A DNA stretch of 64,000 nt from Allium sativum (taxonomy: Eukaryota; Streptophyta; Magnoliopsida; Asparagales; Amaryllidaceae): the NCBI GenBank assembly GCA_030737875.1, contig CM060910.1, positions 249,396,427-249,460,426 of the forward strand, read 5' to 3'. The notes under the pieces were generated by a model, which had not been told where the DNA came from, did no database searches, and worked only from the letters and a program-made list of their open reading frames with translations. Positions 1 to 10,261 of this stretch are shown here, piece by piece. The position numbers and the translations under genes were made by a program. Each line of letters starts with the position of its first letter. The first letter of the stretch is position 1.

Positions 1-2489
1 AATGATATATATATCTTCCAAATTCCTCCACAATATCCATATAATCACGGAGTCCAATATCGAAATATTCTGAAGATAATTTCGATTCAAATCCGTTCCA
101 ATTCATATATTGGAAATTCCGGTTATTTTTAAAACCATTTTAAATCCAATTTATTTATTTTAAAATAATGGGATTATAATTCTAGTTCAAAACTAGTTCA
201 TTTCGATAAAAATCTATTTTTATCTTTTCAAATATGGAATTTTTCATCCCAATTCTTTCCAAATCATTTGTTATTATTTTACACAAATTATTAATATTTT
301 TAATAATTTTATCAAGGCTCGTACGGTCGATTTCCGTAAATGGCCATCGAACTGCACTTACAACGACCTTTTCCAAATTTAATTTGGACATAATTCCAAA
401 TCTATCCATTATATTTCAAATCTATAATATTCGTTAGAAAGCTCTTTTCGATACGAAACCAATGGTTCTTGTTTTAGGGGAATCCGACGGTCGGATCTCC
501 CGTAATGTCCATTCGAAGTTTATGGTCGAAATTCGCGAACTACCGCAGTGCGTCGCGTTCTATTCAGGCCATTATATTATATATATAATATATAATATTT
601 ATTTCTCTGATTTTCTTGTAAAATGTATTTTATAAATCGTTTTATATTCGTTTTCAAAATGATTTCAACTTCATATTCAATTTCAAATCAGAACTGAATA
701 TTCCATATCATCGATATATAAATCAGAATATTTTCGAAAACATTTGATTTTGAAATCAATTCCTTTTTGATATTCATTATAAAAATGAATAAAATCGATA
801 TAAATATCGTTCACGTCAAAATGGCGTCAATCTAATCAACACGGCTTTATATATTTAAATATATTCGTGTCCATCCCAAATCGCACATCAAAATCATATT
901 TTGATTCTTTTCTGAATATTATATGAAAATATTCACTATTTTAAAATAATAGTTATTTTAAAATATTTATTCTTTCTGAACTGGAATCAGACACATTCAA
1001 CTACCATATAATGTTGATTATATGGATTTCATACAAAACATGTATATAACAACAATAACAAACAATCAACCATCATCCAGAGTGCATTCTATACTGCATA
1101 AGCATCAAATATAAATATATAACGCTTACAACGGCCAATCAATCCATTGATCGACATACAACTAATTATCGGAACTAGTGTATGTCATATATCATCCCAA
1201 TACCCGTGTGGGGTTTCAATCAACAAATAATGAATTTTATTTGTGTAGTTGGGCAATGTATAAAATTTATCGTCCTAATCAATATCAGTCAAATGGGTGT
1301 ACATAAACAAATCTTCTGATTTGTAAATGAATATTTATTTTATTCATATACATATTAAAAATTATATTTTTAATGACAAATTATTTATTCCATTCATTTG
1401 CGCAATAAAAATGATATTTTTGTTGTTCTAACATATTTTAGAAAATTCGGCATAACGGCGCGATATCAAAATCGGGTAATGTCTAACATTACCCCTTTCC
1501 TGATATTGGCTCGCTCCATACACACACAACAATTCTAATCAATTCATTTCACCCAAACAACCAAATCCAACTAAACAATCTAATCAACTATACCAAACAA
1601 TCAAACAAGTCATCCATGGTCTGTGGACGACGGGGAACAGTTCATATATGCATTTATAAAATAAATAAATGTATAAGAAAATTTCAGTGAGGAGTTCTCA
1701 CCTTTGGGACCCACTTTGCCGTTTCATTTCTGAATTTTAGAACAGTCTTGACTTTCCTGAAATTCCAACGCAATCTTCTTCATGCTGTTCATCGTAAAAA
1801 TCACATTTTTATTTCAATTCTTAAAATTATATTTTATACTTCGTTAAAAAAAATTATATTTTTAATACTCTACATGTATAAAAATCATATTTTTAATGTC
1901 GCCACATGTACATAAAAATCATATTTTTATAACGCTACTACATAGGTAAAAATCATATTTTCATTGTTTCATACAAATAGATAAAAATCATATTTTTATC
2001 GCTTCATCTAAAATAAAAATCACATTTCTACTCCACTATATACATAATAAAAATCAGATTTTTAATCATATTTTTAATTTGTTACTCATATAAAAATTAT
2101 ATTTTTTATTCGCTAGAAATATAAATGAAAATCCTATCTTTTCATGCATATATAAAAATCGAATTTTTACCGCTACTTCACATATATAAAAATCGAATTT
2201 TTGCCGCTACTTCACAAATATAAAATTCAAATTTTTTATGTAGATAAAAATTATATTTTTATTTCAAATATATATATATATATATATATATAAAAATCAT
2301 ATTTTTGTCATTTTAAAAATCAACCTTTTATCACTTTAAAAATATAACCTTTTCTACTATAAAAATATAATCTTCTCCTTACGATAATAAAAATCTTATC
2401 TTTATAAATAAAAATCAGAATTTTATATACATGGAAATCAGATTTTATATACATGAAAATCAAAAATTTATATAATTAAAAAAATCTGA
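1..2489. other. AT-rich non-coding sequence, probably old retrotransposon
   Basis: No coding region can be supported here; the short open frames lack any recognisable motif. The sequence is strongly AT-rich and continues into an LTR remnant at 2490-3633, so it is probably the inner part of the same decayed element. The motif array at 1790-2470 also has scattered copies near 894, 1370 and 1408, and one in the family-E internal region near 63195, which supports that link. No primer-binding or polypurine site was found. Confidence 0.45.
1790..2470. repeat. AAAAATCATATTTTT motif array
   Basis: About 20 copies of a near-palindromic motif, typically AAAAATCATATTTTT with variants such as AAAAATCGAATTTTT, recur every 20-45 bp, separated by short AT-rich spacers that differ from one another. 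A short (TA)n run sits near 2270. The spacing is irregular, so this is not a classical satellite. It is either a decayed tandem repeat or a cluster of one duplicated palindrome. Confidence 0.7.
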
Positions 2490-3633
2490 AAATTACTGTT
2501 GCTTTCGGAGGAGGAGGGGGTTTACTCGCGGATTCATGTGGATGGAAGAGGGTGAGCCAGTCGTGCGGTGGCCGGAGGCGGTGGATCCTCTAGTGGGGCG
2601 GGCAGGGTTTGCTGTGGCGGAGTTTCCAGGGCTTGGGCGTGGTTGTCTTCATCGGAGGGAGGAGGGAAGCGGTGTTGCAGCTTGGGGGGAGGTCGCGGCG
2701 AACTCCGGTGGGTGGGGCGTCGCTGCACGGTGATGGAGACGCGGTGGGTATTCCGCCGTGGTTTTGTTCTAGGCTTTTCATTCGACCACCAAACAAGACC
2801 CAACGACTATTTCCCATAGCTAATTACCCCTATTCTGAACACAATGGGATATGCTTCGTAAGCTAGTTCAGCTGTTATGATCAGTTTCTATCAAAATCAA
2901 AATATAAATCTATGTATTGAATTTGAACACATGTTTGAATTTACTGGGGCCACACACAGACTCTAAAAATTCCTGAAAAATATTTTCTAGCTTCGTATTG
3001 GCGATACGGTTATAACAAAACTAATTTCATTAAATTTGGAGACCGTTTGAAAAATGGCCACTTTCTGGTTGATCCAAATTGACTAAAACTATCAAAACAC
3101 GTTTTCCTGCGCCATGCTCGCATATTAATCCCAAAAACTATGAATTTTGGAATCTAGCAATAATTTGACATCCTAGATCCGACAAAAGAGGTTTCGTTGA
3201 AAATGGAGGTCGTATGCAAAATTTCCATTTTTAAGGGTTATATTTTCTATAGCGACTATTCTGAATTTTCAACTGGACATAACTTTTTTTCCCAAAATGA
3301 AATTTCAATTTTTTGGATTCATTGGAAAGATATTTTCAAATAGATTCTAACATTTTTGGTTTCACCGAAATCCGGATTATTTTGAATCATGTACATTCAT
3401 TTGAAATTTGAAATCGATTTTTCGAACTACTGCGACATTTTCAATTCCTTTTCATATTTAAAATAAATATTTGTATTCTAACGCCGATTCAAATAAATAT
3501 TTACATTCTAGTTCTATTCAAAATAAATTTCTAGTCGTTATTATTTAAAATAAGTCATTTTTAAATATTCAAAATTTATTAAAATTGCCAAAATAAAAAA
3601 ATTAAATTGGTTCAGATTTTCTGGGATGTTATA
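2490..3633 (-). mobile_element. LTR remnant, family E, minus orientation
   Basis: The block 2800-3633 matches the minus-oriented LTR at about 61960-62647 and the reverse complement of 60158-60980. Shared landmarks are TACTGGGGCCACAC, GATACGGT..TAACAAAACTAATTTC and an end of the form TTTTCYGGGNTGTTAYA. The boundary at 3633 (TGTTATA) is a mutated form of the usual TGTTACA. A GC-rich tract at 2500-2800 corresponds in position to the GC-rich tract of the copy at 61040-61370. No duplication was recognised, because the other end is lost or outside the window. Confidence 0.6.
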
Positions 3634-3742
3634 GGAACTATGTCAAGGTAATTTGCAAACTTAGTTTAGTTTTACTTAAATATATGAAACTTGTCACAAA
3701 AGTAGCATGACTGTTCTTTCTAATGTTTGATATGTATTTAAG

Positions 3743-5196
3743 CAATGGTATTTTAATGCGGATGAATGTGAATATTGGGCTTTGAGGTCAATTCGTGACC
3801 CTTGGAGGGAGTACAAGGGACGTATTAAAAAAGAACATTATACGGCTTATGAAACCGATGAAGAGAGGCTTAAAAATAGGCCAGACTAAATTCCACTTGA
3901 GGATTTCAAAGTACTCTTGATGTTTTGGGAAGATGAAAAATTCAGGAATAATTTTAAGCTTTATCACATAATTTTTTCCCTTTTTATTCATTCAAATCAT
4001 GCAGATAAACATCTCTATTTCATGTTTTTATAGTCCAAGGCCCTTACAAATTCTACAAATTGGAAATCGTATACTGGCACACATACTGCTGGGCCAAAAC
4101 TTTTTTCCTAAATTCGGCATAAGATGGTATGTATTTTTCTTATTTTTATGGTTGTCTTGTTTAACAATATAATGAAGGAATGGTTGTTTAACTCGAATGC
4201 AGTATCCTTGTTTAACTTGTGAATAAAATACATATATCAATGAAGATTCAGATGGAGACAATTTAACTTTTTAATATTAGTGATATATGTTTAGGAACAA
4301 TTGGTTTGATATCCTTTTACTGTCTAATGTTTTTTGTATCTATCCAAGGAATCAGATGGGGAACTTTTTGTTAAAACTCACAAGCGAAAAGAAGGAAAGA
4401 TGTACATGACCGATGCTTTAGCAATAATCTAAAGAATTTTATTTTATCCTCAATCAGATGTAAAAAAAAAAGCTTCGTTTTTGCACATGATCAACATTAT
4501 TGTAGAATTAGATTATGTTTTGTTGAACAAGTTATGGCATAGTTGTGCTATGGCATAGATTTGCAACTGAAATGCAACTGAGTCATGCTTGCCTCTCATT
4601 TTGTGTTGAAATGCAAATGAGGCATTGCCTTAGTTTGTAACCGAGGCATTCATGACTTTGGTTGTGCTGAAATAGTGTATTCACTATGAAAACATTAGTT
4701 GTACTAAAGAGTTACTCAGATTTTATTCATTAACGATGTCACATTTTGAAACTGCTTTATTTTGCAGGAGAAGATTGAAAAAGAAATAGATGATGGAGGC
4801 AGTGATGGAGTTGTTCAAGAACTTGTTTCTGATGGTAATTCACATGGTCCATCTTGGCTTATAGGACGGCACACAAAGTCTCCAAAAGTTTCAAAAGATG
4901 CTCCAACAATTAGCACATACATATAGGAGCTAGCAATGAAGATAAGGGAAAATATAGCTGGCGAAGTCAAAGCAAAGGTGAACAAGATGGTCCAAGATGA
5001 ATTTGATACGTGGAACCAAAAAGTTCACGAGAACTTGACAAGGATGCTTAAGAAACTAGGCGAAGTAAACCTTGACATGCACATTGATATTGGGGATCTT
5101 TGTGCGACAATTGGCAGTGAAAGCACTGAAACTGAAAGCATTGAACGCACTATTAGTCATTGGTATTGGGGATCGTTGTGCAACAATTTGCAGTGA
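3743..5196 (+). pseudogene. Ptta/En/Spm-family plant transposase, broken
   Basis: Exon-like segments read in order. 3743-3957 contains a tryptophan-rich start, ALRSIRDPWREYKG, YETDEERLKNRPD and the FKVLLMFWEDEKF motif. 4033-4126 contains a THTAGPK-like block and ends at a GTATGT donor. 4349-4410 contains a THKRKEGK block. 4768-5196 has an acidic stretch followed by a helical, lysine-rich end. This order is that of the Ptta/En/Spm (TNPA-like) protein encoded beside TNP2 in CACTA elements, thought to bind subterminal repeats. In-frame stops (after NRPD near 3887 and near 4110) show it is dead. The exact intron borders are my inference. Confidence 0.6.
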
Positions 5197-5339
5197 ACAT
5201 GAATTGATGTGTTTGTAAGTATAGTCTATAAACATGAATTTACTGGCTATGTTTGTAAGTATGCTTGTAAGTACTATTTGTGTTGCTTGTTAATATGAGA
5301 TGAGAAGTTCTTTATTTAATTCAGTGTGAGGTTAAATTC

Positions 5340-5738
5340 TGTATTGTTGCAGCATGTGATGTAATGTTGCCATAGCTATGATATATTGTTGTAGTTTGTA
5401 ATGTTAAACGTTGTCATAGCTATGATATGGTGTTGCCATTGGATGGTAAAAGTGTTGCCATAGATTAATGAATGCGGGCCCCACAACATGATTCCGTGAT
5501 CCCGTATTACAGCCACAACAGGATTCGGTGAGCCTGGGCTATAGATTTTAGTGGGTCCCAAATTTTTGTAAATTTAGTACCTTTGGAAAAACCTATACCG
5601 ATGTTGCCTTAAGGTCGCAAAGATGTTGCCTTAGACTCTAAGGCAACGTGGCAAAGGCAACACCGAAAAAGTGTTGCCACAGATCATTTTTGGCCTATAG
5701 CAACATATTTTGGCACTTACTGCATCACTTCCCTAGTG
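5340..5738. repeat. CACTA F subterminal repeats and 3' terminus
   Basis: Multiple direct and inverted copies of a GTGTTGCCATAG-like motif lie here (for example near 5366, 5405, 5440, 5455, 5600, 5620, and inverted near 5640-5665), stopping just before the terminal CCCTAGTG. Clustered short subterminal repeats are typical CACTA transposase-binding regions. Confidence 0.6.
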
Positions 5739-5898
5739 TTGTTGTATGAAATCTAAGTCGTAGTGAGAGATTTCGTCTTATAGAATGTGCGTTATGTCCA
5801 AATCAAATTTTCAAATTGTCTCTATGAAATCATTTATAAGCCATAGCATTTATTTAATATAATATAATATTGGTTTTGAACTTGGATATGATTTTTGA

Positions 5899-5903
5899 GA
5901 TAT
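5899..5903. repeat. Target-site duplication GATAT, left copy of element A
   Basis: GATAT directly precedes the TGTAACACCC start of A's 5' LTR and occurs again directly after the TGTTACA end of A's 3' LTR (47191-47195). A 5-bp duplication is standard for Ty3/gypsy integration and proves that the two distant LTR ends belong to one insertion. Confidence 0.9.
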
Positions 5904-6375
5904 TGTAACACCCTGAGTTTTATGTGAATATTAAATTAACAAATTTAAAAATACTTAATTTCAAATGTGAGAATTAAGGGAAAGGGTTACGCCATTGCTT
6001 TCATCTCAGAATTCCGCTTGAGATAGAGTCTGAGTTTGCATGAATTGGACTCCGTATGAAGAAGTTATGGCCTTCTGAAGTTTCACTATTTAAATAAATT
6101 AAAAACAGCTCAGGTTCAGAAAATTTGAAATTCAAATTCAAACAGGGCAGCAGGCTGAGCAGGAATTATCCCGCCCAAGGGCCAAGTCGACCAGGGGTTG
6201 ACCTGGGGTAGACCTACCCATACAGGTCGACAAGGGGGTCGACCTACCCCCCCCCCCCCCTTGGGCAGATCTGAAAGATGACGTTGTTTCAACTCATTGC
6301 TGAGTCATTAGGGGTGAGATGTTATCTGTCTTGACTGGATGGTCTTGGTTGCTTCTACGGTTAATCTTAAAATTC

Positions 6376-6383
6376 TATATAAG
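6376..6383 (+). promoter_or_regulatory. TATA box of element A 5' LTR
   Basis: TATATAAG in the context CTATATAAGCAACC, repeated at the equivalent place in the 3' LTR (34546-34553). It would put the transcript start near 6405-6415, leaving about 2.6 kb of LTR in the transcribed leader. Confidence 0.65.
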
Positions 6384-6771
6384 CAACCTAGCTCTCAACC
6401 TAAAATCACACTTATTCATACCAAAAGCCGCCATGCCGTCAATGGAGAACCTAGAGTAGCCGCCGTTCTCTTTCAACTCAAAAACAAGATAGAAGCAAGA
6501 ATCAAATTCAAATCTAATCTAAATTAGAATAACAATTAGTCTACATCAAAGGCGAGCAATTCAGTTTCAAAATACAGATCCCAGAAAAACAAGACTATTC
6601 TTTTGTTTGTGAGTATAATTTCTTTCACAAAGTAATTAATTAATTTAACTGTGATAAGTTATAATTAGGATTATGAGAATATGACTTTGATTCATGTGAT
6701 GTTATCGTTGACAGTTTTGTTATTGTGGATCTATTTCATATGTTGAATTGTACATGTTTAACTTGATTCAT

Positions 6772-6890
6772 CTTATGCAAGTTTGGGATGTTAAATCACA
6801 TGTATATGAATCTTATGCAAGTTTGGGATGTTAAATCATATGTATATGAATCTTATGCAAGTTTGGGATGTTAAATCATATGCTAGTTTA
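6772..6890. repeat. 40-bp tandem repeat, three copies
   Basis: A 40-bp unit beginning CTTATGCAAGTTTGGGATG starts at 6772, 6812 and 6852. The 3' LTR has only two units (34942 and 34982), so the array changed after insertion or the LTRs exchanged unequally. Confidence 0.85.
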
Positions 6891-7621
6891 TGAATCTTAT
6901 GCAAGCCTGTAGGTGGATTATACACAAGTTCATATGTGAATCATGTAGATACATATGCTAGTTTATATGCAAACATGTGACATTAATTTACATGTATAGA
7001 TCCATATGCAAGTTCACAACTTTGTGTTTAGATATATATTTAGATCCATGGCAGTACATAGTTATGCAAATTTATGTTCTATATGCCCATTGTCTATGCT
7101 AGTTTTGTATGTGAATCATATGCTAGTTTGAATGAAATTCATATGCAAGTTAGAGGAAAACAATATCCATATACGCAAGTTCATGATTACATGTTTAGAT
7201 CTATATTTAGATCCATGATAGTTTATGCAAATTTATATATATCCATTGCCTATGCAAACTTATGTCATGATTCTTAGATCTATTTTATGTGTTATGCAAG
7301 ATGTGATGTTGCTTTTCTTTTTATAAGTCAGACTGTTTGCGAGTCTAACATATGTCATATTCAAACGTACGAATAGCGTGGGAACAATGGGAAAATATTA
7401 AATATACATAATTGTGAATTGGCATAAAATGGCCTTAAAGGCATATAATTAATTTGAGATATTAATTGGTATAAATTTATATACCTGAAATTATGGACAT
7501 AATTTAGGTGACAATTATGGACATAAATTAATTTGGAATTTATTGACAAATTGAATAGGGATATTAATCCAATTTGGGGTTAAATAATTATGTGTAATAA
7601 TTAACCGCCTAAGTCACGAGG

Positions 7622-7692
7622 TTAGACTGGTTTGTGGTATAAAACTGCCCGGATCCGCCCGGCAAATCCAGCAACCACAAATGGTAGTCTAA
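7622..7692 (+). other. LTR hairpin 1, element A 5' LTR
   Basis: TTAGACT (7622-7628) pairs with AGTCTAA (7686-7692), and TTTGTGGT (7631-7638) pairs with ACCACAAA (7674-7681). The loop holds CTGCCCGGATCCGCCCGGC. Equivalent hairpins occur in all LTRs of A, B and C with compensating stem changes. It lies about 1.25 kb downstream of the TATA box, so it would be transcribed. Confidence 0.75.
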
Positions 7693-7745
7693 TATGAGAG
7701 GTCAAAGGCACAAATTAAATGCGTAACAATTGTAAAGACACGAGG

Positions 7746-7816
7746 TTAGTCTCATTTGCGGTATAAGACTGCCCTGGACCGCCCGGCAAAACCAGCAACC
7801 GCAAATAGTAGTCTAA
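7746..7816 (+). other. LTR hairpin 2, element A 5' LTR
   Basis: Second member of the tandem pair, 124 bp after the first. TTTGCGGT (7755-7762) pairs perfectly with ACCGCAAA (7798-7805). TTAGTCT (7746-7752) pairs with AGTCTAA (7810-7816) with one mismatch. The loop again carries the CCGCCCGGC core. Confidence 0.75.
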
Positions 7817-9056
7817 TGTTGGAGGTCTTTACAAGATTACGGTTCTAATGAATTAAGTAACACTTAACCAGATAAACATGTGGTGTGACATGGGGGTAAA
7901 GTGGGTGACATGGGTGGCATGTGAAATATGATTAGAAGCACTTAACCAAGTTGAAAACATGTAAGAATACATGAATAAGAAGGGGTTAAGTGGGAAGTTC
8001 TAGTGGGGACCAAGCATAGGTGGAAAGCTTGTGTCAAACGTGGGGACCCATTTCAAAACAGTAACCCATTAAGTATCTTTGTGAGCTCGAGTTAGATCGA
8101 GAACGGGACACGCTTATTGGTTTGATTGTAAGAGGTCAAAACGGTTTAGCGGTGGCAACGCAAGTCCAACGGGATCATGTGCGTGTGCGGGCCCGGGCTG
8201 GTAGGTAAAACGTTGTTGCATCGCGTAGATATAAGTCGTGCATCTTTAGTGGTATCGGGTTGCCACTTTGGAGAGTGATACACCCCACTATGGGACCAAC
8301 ACGGTTATCTACGAGTAAGGGAGCCGATCGCATGGGGGTAGTGGGTACAACTAGTGGAGATAGGGGCAGGCGGCACATATGAAGACAACTAGGGGTACAC
8401 GAAACTACCATTATGATTATTGTGTTCAGTAGGCGGGATCAACTTTTACGGTAGCTAGTATAGTAATTATCCTATAGTGATTTGTAACGAGATTAACGCC
8501 AGAATATTCCTCTTGTTTGCTTTGTCATGCCCACTTGTTTCACGGTCATACCTTGTTTTACCCATTTATGCCTTATCCTAATTACTTTAATAATTATATT
8601 GTTAAAGTTATTATACTCGCTAGACTTTATGTCTGGCCCCCTTTGTTTTCGCCTCTTTTCTTCCTTCCCCATCCCCCCCGGTTCTCAGGGTGGGACTAGT
8701 ACTAGTGGAGCTTGATCTTGGATCTCTTTCTCTCTCTTTGGGAAGTGCTTGGATTGATGAAAGCAAAGTTCAGCTCATCTCTTTTATGGCTACTTGTGTT
8801 GGGGTTATGCTTTTTATTTTATTTACTCAGAAAACAATTTGTCAAGATGGTTACTAAGTGTACTAGGTTTTTCTGTTGGTTTATGATGTTGTTGTAATCA
8901 AACTATTTCTCCACTGCAATAAATGTTGTTTTGAAAATTTTCAAGTACCAATATATGTATCTGTCTTGTTATATTCTGTTCTATTCACCAATAATACTCC
9001 ATGAAAGTTAATGCATTCCCTTAAGAGTGACATTAATGGACGTGGGGTGTTACACG

Positions 9057-9068
9057 TGGTATCAGAGC
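9057..9068 (+). other. Primer-binding site, element A (initiator Met tRNA)
   Basis: TGGTATCAGAGC lies two bases after the LTR end and is complementary to the 3' end of plant initiator methionine tRNA, the usual minus-strand primer of plant Ty3/gypsy elements. Confidence 0.93.
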
Positions 9069-9262
9069 TGAAGGTTCACAGAATAGATAAGTGATTTTGA
9101 AAAACAGTTTTTCAAAAGCGTTTTATAAAGAAATACTTTCAAAAGTATGTTTTAAGGAGAGTATTTTCAAGAGAAAAGTTTGTTTTAAAAACATAACACC
9201 CAAGAGCCATATATCTTTCCTTCGATTCTCCGTTTTGGATCTCTTCCTTTTTCTTTTTTAGT

Positions 9263-10261
9263 ATGTCTGGGGAACCTAAGATACTCGAGGGCATACCGAC
9301 ACCAGGCTAGTTTAGAATGTATCTGGAGGATAGGGCCATTGCCGCAGGCCCATCAAATGTCCCTCCTCCCCCAGCTGTAGTTGCTCCTCCTCCTCCCCCT
9401 CCTTGCGTTGATACTTTTTCAAAGATATGAAAAGACTTTCGAGCAATGGGTGGAAAACCTTTTCACGGATCAGGGACGTTTGTTGAAGCTCGAAATTGGC
9501 TTAAGGAGGTGGAAGATTTGCTTGGTATCTTCGAGGTGGAAGATGGAAGGAAGGTCCAATTGGCTGCTTAGTTAATGAAGGACGAAGCCTCGTTTTGGTG
9601 GGAGGTCACGAATGGAGAGCGTCCAGTAGAGACGTGGATGTATTTCAGACATAGGTTCGAGATGAAATTTCTCTCACGAGAAGAAGAGAATTTATACATG
9701 GAGAGGTTCTTAGCATTGAAGCAAGGAAAATTGTCAGTAAAGGAGTACGTCAACAAGTTCAATCAGTTGGCGAGATTTGGCTTAGACTTGGTGAACACAC
9801 CCGAGAAGAAGGCTCTGAGGTTCGTTAAAGCCTTGAATGAGCCGTTACATGGGTTGGCTATGACCCACATTCCGATAGGGGCTACCTTTGAGAAAGTAGT
9901 TGACCTGGCACTTATGCGTGAAGGGGAGAAAGGCGCTAACGATAATAAGGCACCAGAAAAGAAAGGGGATCAAAAGAAGTCATAGCATCAACCTAAGAAA
10001 GATGGTAAGGATAACAATAGCAAGGGAAAGAAAAGGTGCTTTAATTGTGGGACACCAGGCCATCTGAGCAAGGACTGTAGGAAAAAGAAGAAGACTGGCT
10101 GTTTCCACTGTGGAGAGGCAGGACATCTAATTAAAGACTACCCGAGCAAACAGGGGCAAGGGCAAAGAAAAGGTTCCACTTCTGGAGGGCAGATTCAGGC
10201 TCCCACGGCACCAGGGCAGGCAAGAGGGCAGATTCAGGCTCTTATGGCACCAGGACAGTAG
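9263..10261 (+). pseudogene. Element A gag (capsid/nucleocapsid), broken
   Basis: Gag makes the virus-like particle core. The ATG at 9263 begins MSGEPK, in the same position as the starts of gag in B and C. A proline-rich stretch and the FRAMGGK..F, FVEARNWLKE and WWEVTN..PVETW blocks of retrotransposon gag follow. Two zinc knuckles lie near 10038-10145: the first, CFNCGTPGHLSKDC, is complete, while the last cysteine of the second is tyrosine. In-frame stops are at 9308 (TAG where B and C have Trp), 9428 (TGA where they have Cys), 9569 (TAG for Trp), 9982 (TAG) and 10259 (TAG). The longest open piece is 9575-9985. It is non-functional as it stands. Confidence 0.88.

Larger units (their letters stand above)
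3634..5738 (+). mobile_element. CACTA (En/Spm-like) transposon remnant F, 3' part
   Basis: This stretch carries pieces of a Ptta/En/Spm-type gene (3743-5196), then a repeat-rich subterminal region, and ends in CCCTAGTG. The reverse complement CACTAGGG is a plausible CACTA terminus. The 5' terminus and any TNP2 gene are missing; the left side abuts the family-E LTR end at 3633. Without the left terminus, a 3-bp target duplication cannot be tested. Confidence 0.6.
5904..9054 (+). repeat. Element A 5' LTR (3,151 bp)
   Basis: Starts TGTAACACCC and ends GGGGTGTTACA two bases before the primer site. The 3' LTR is 3,145 bp once CACTA G is removed. In order it contains a conserved block (5984-6072), a GTCGAC palindrome cluster (6185-6246), a TATA box, a 40-bp tandem repeat and two hairpins. 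It also contains poly-C at 6247-6260. Confidence 0.92.

Noticed and set aside
1790..2470. CRISPR-like array
   Set aside because: Repeats are AT-rich, short and irregularly spaced, in a plant nuclear context with no cas genes.
2534..2866. Overlapping GC-rich open frames on both strands
   Set aside because: Several frames are open simply because of high GC; none shows a domain, start context or conserved partner.
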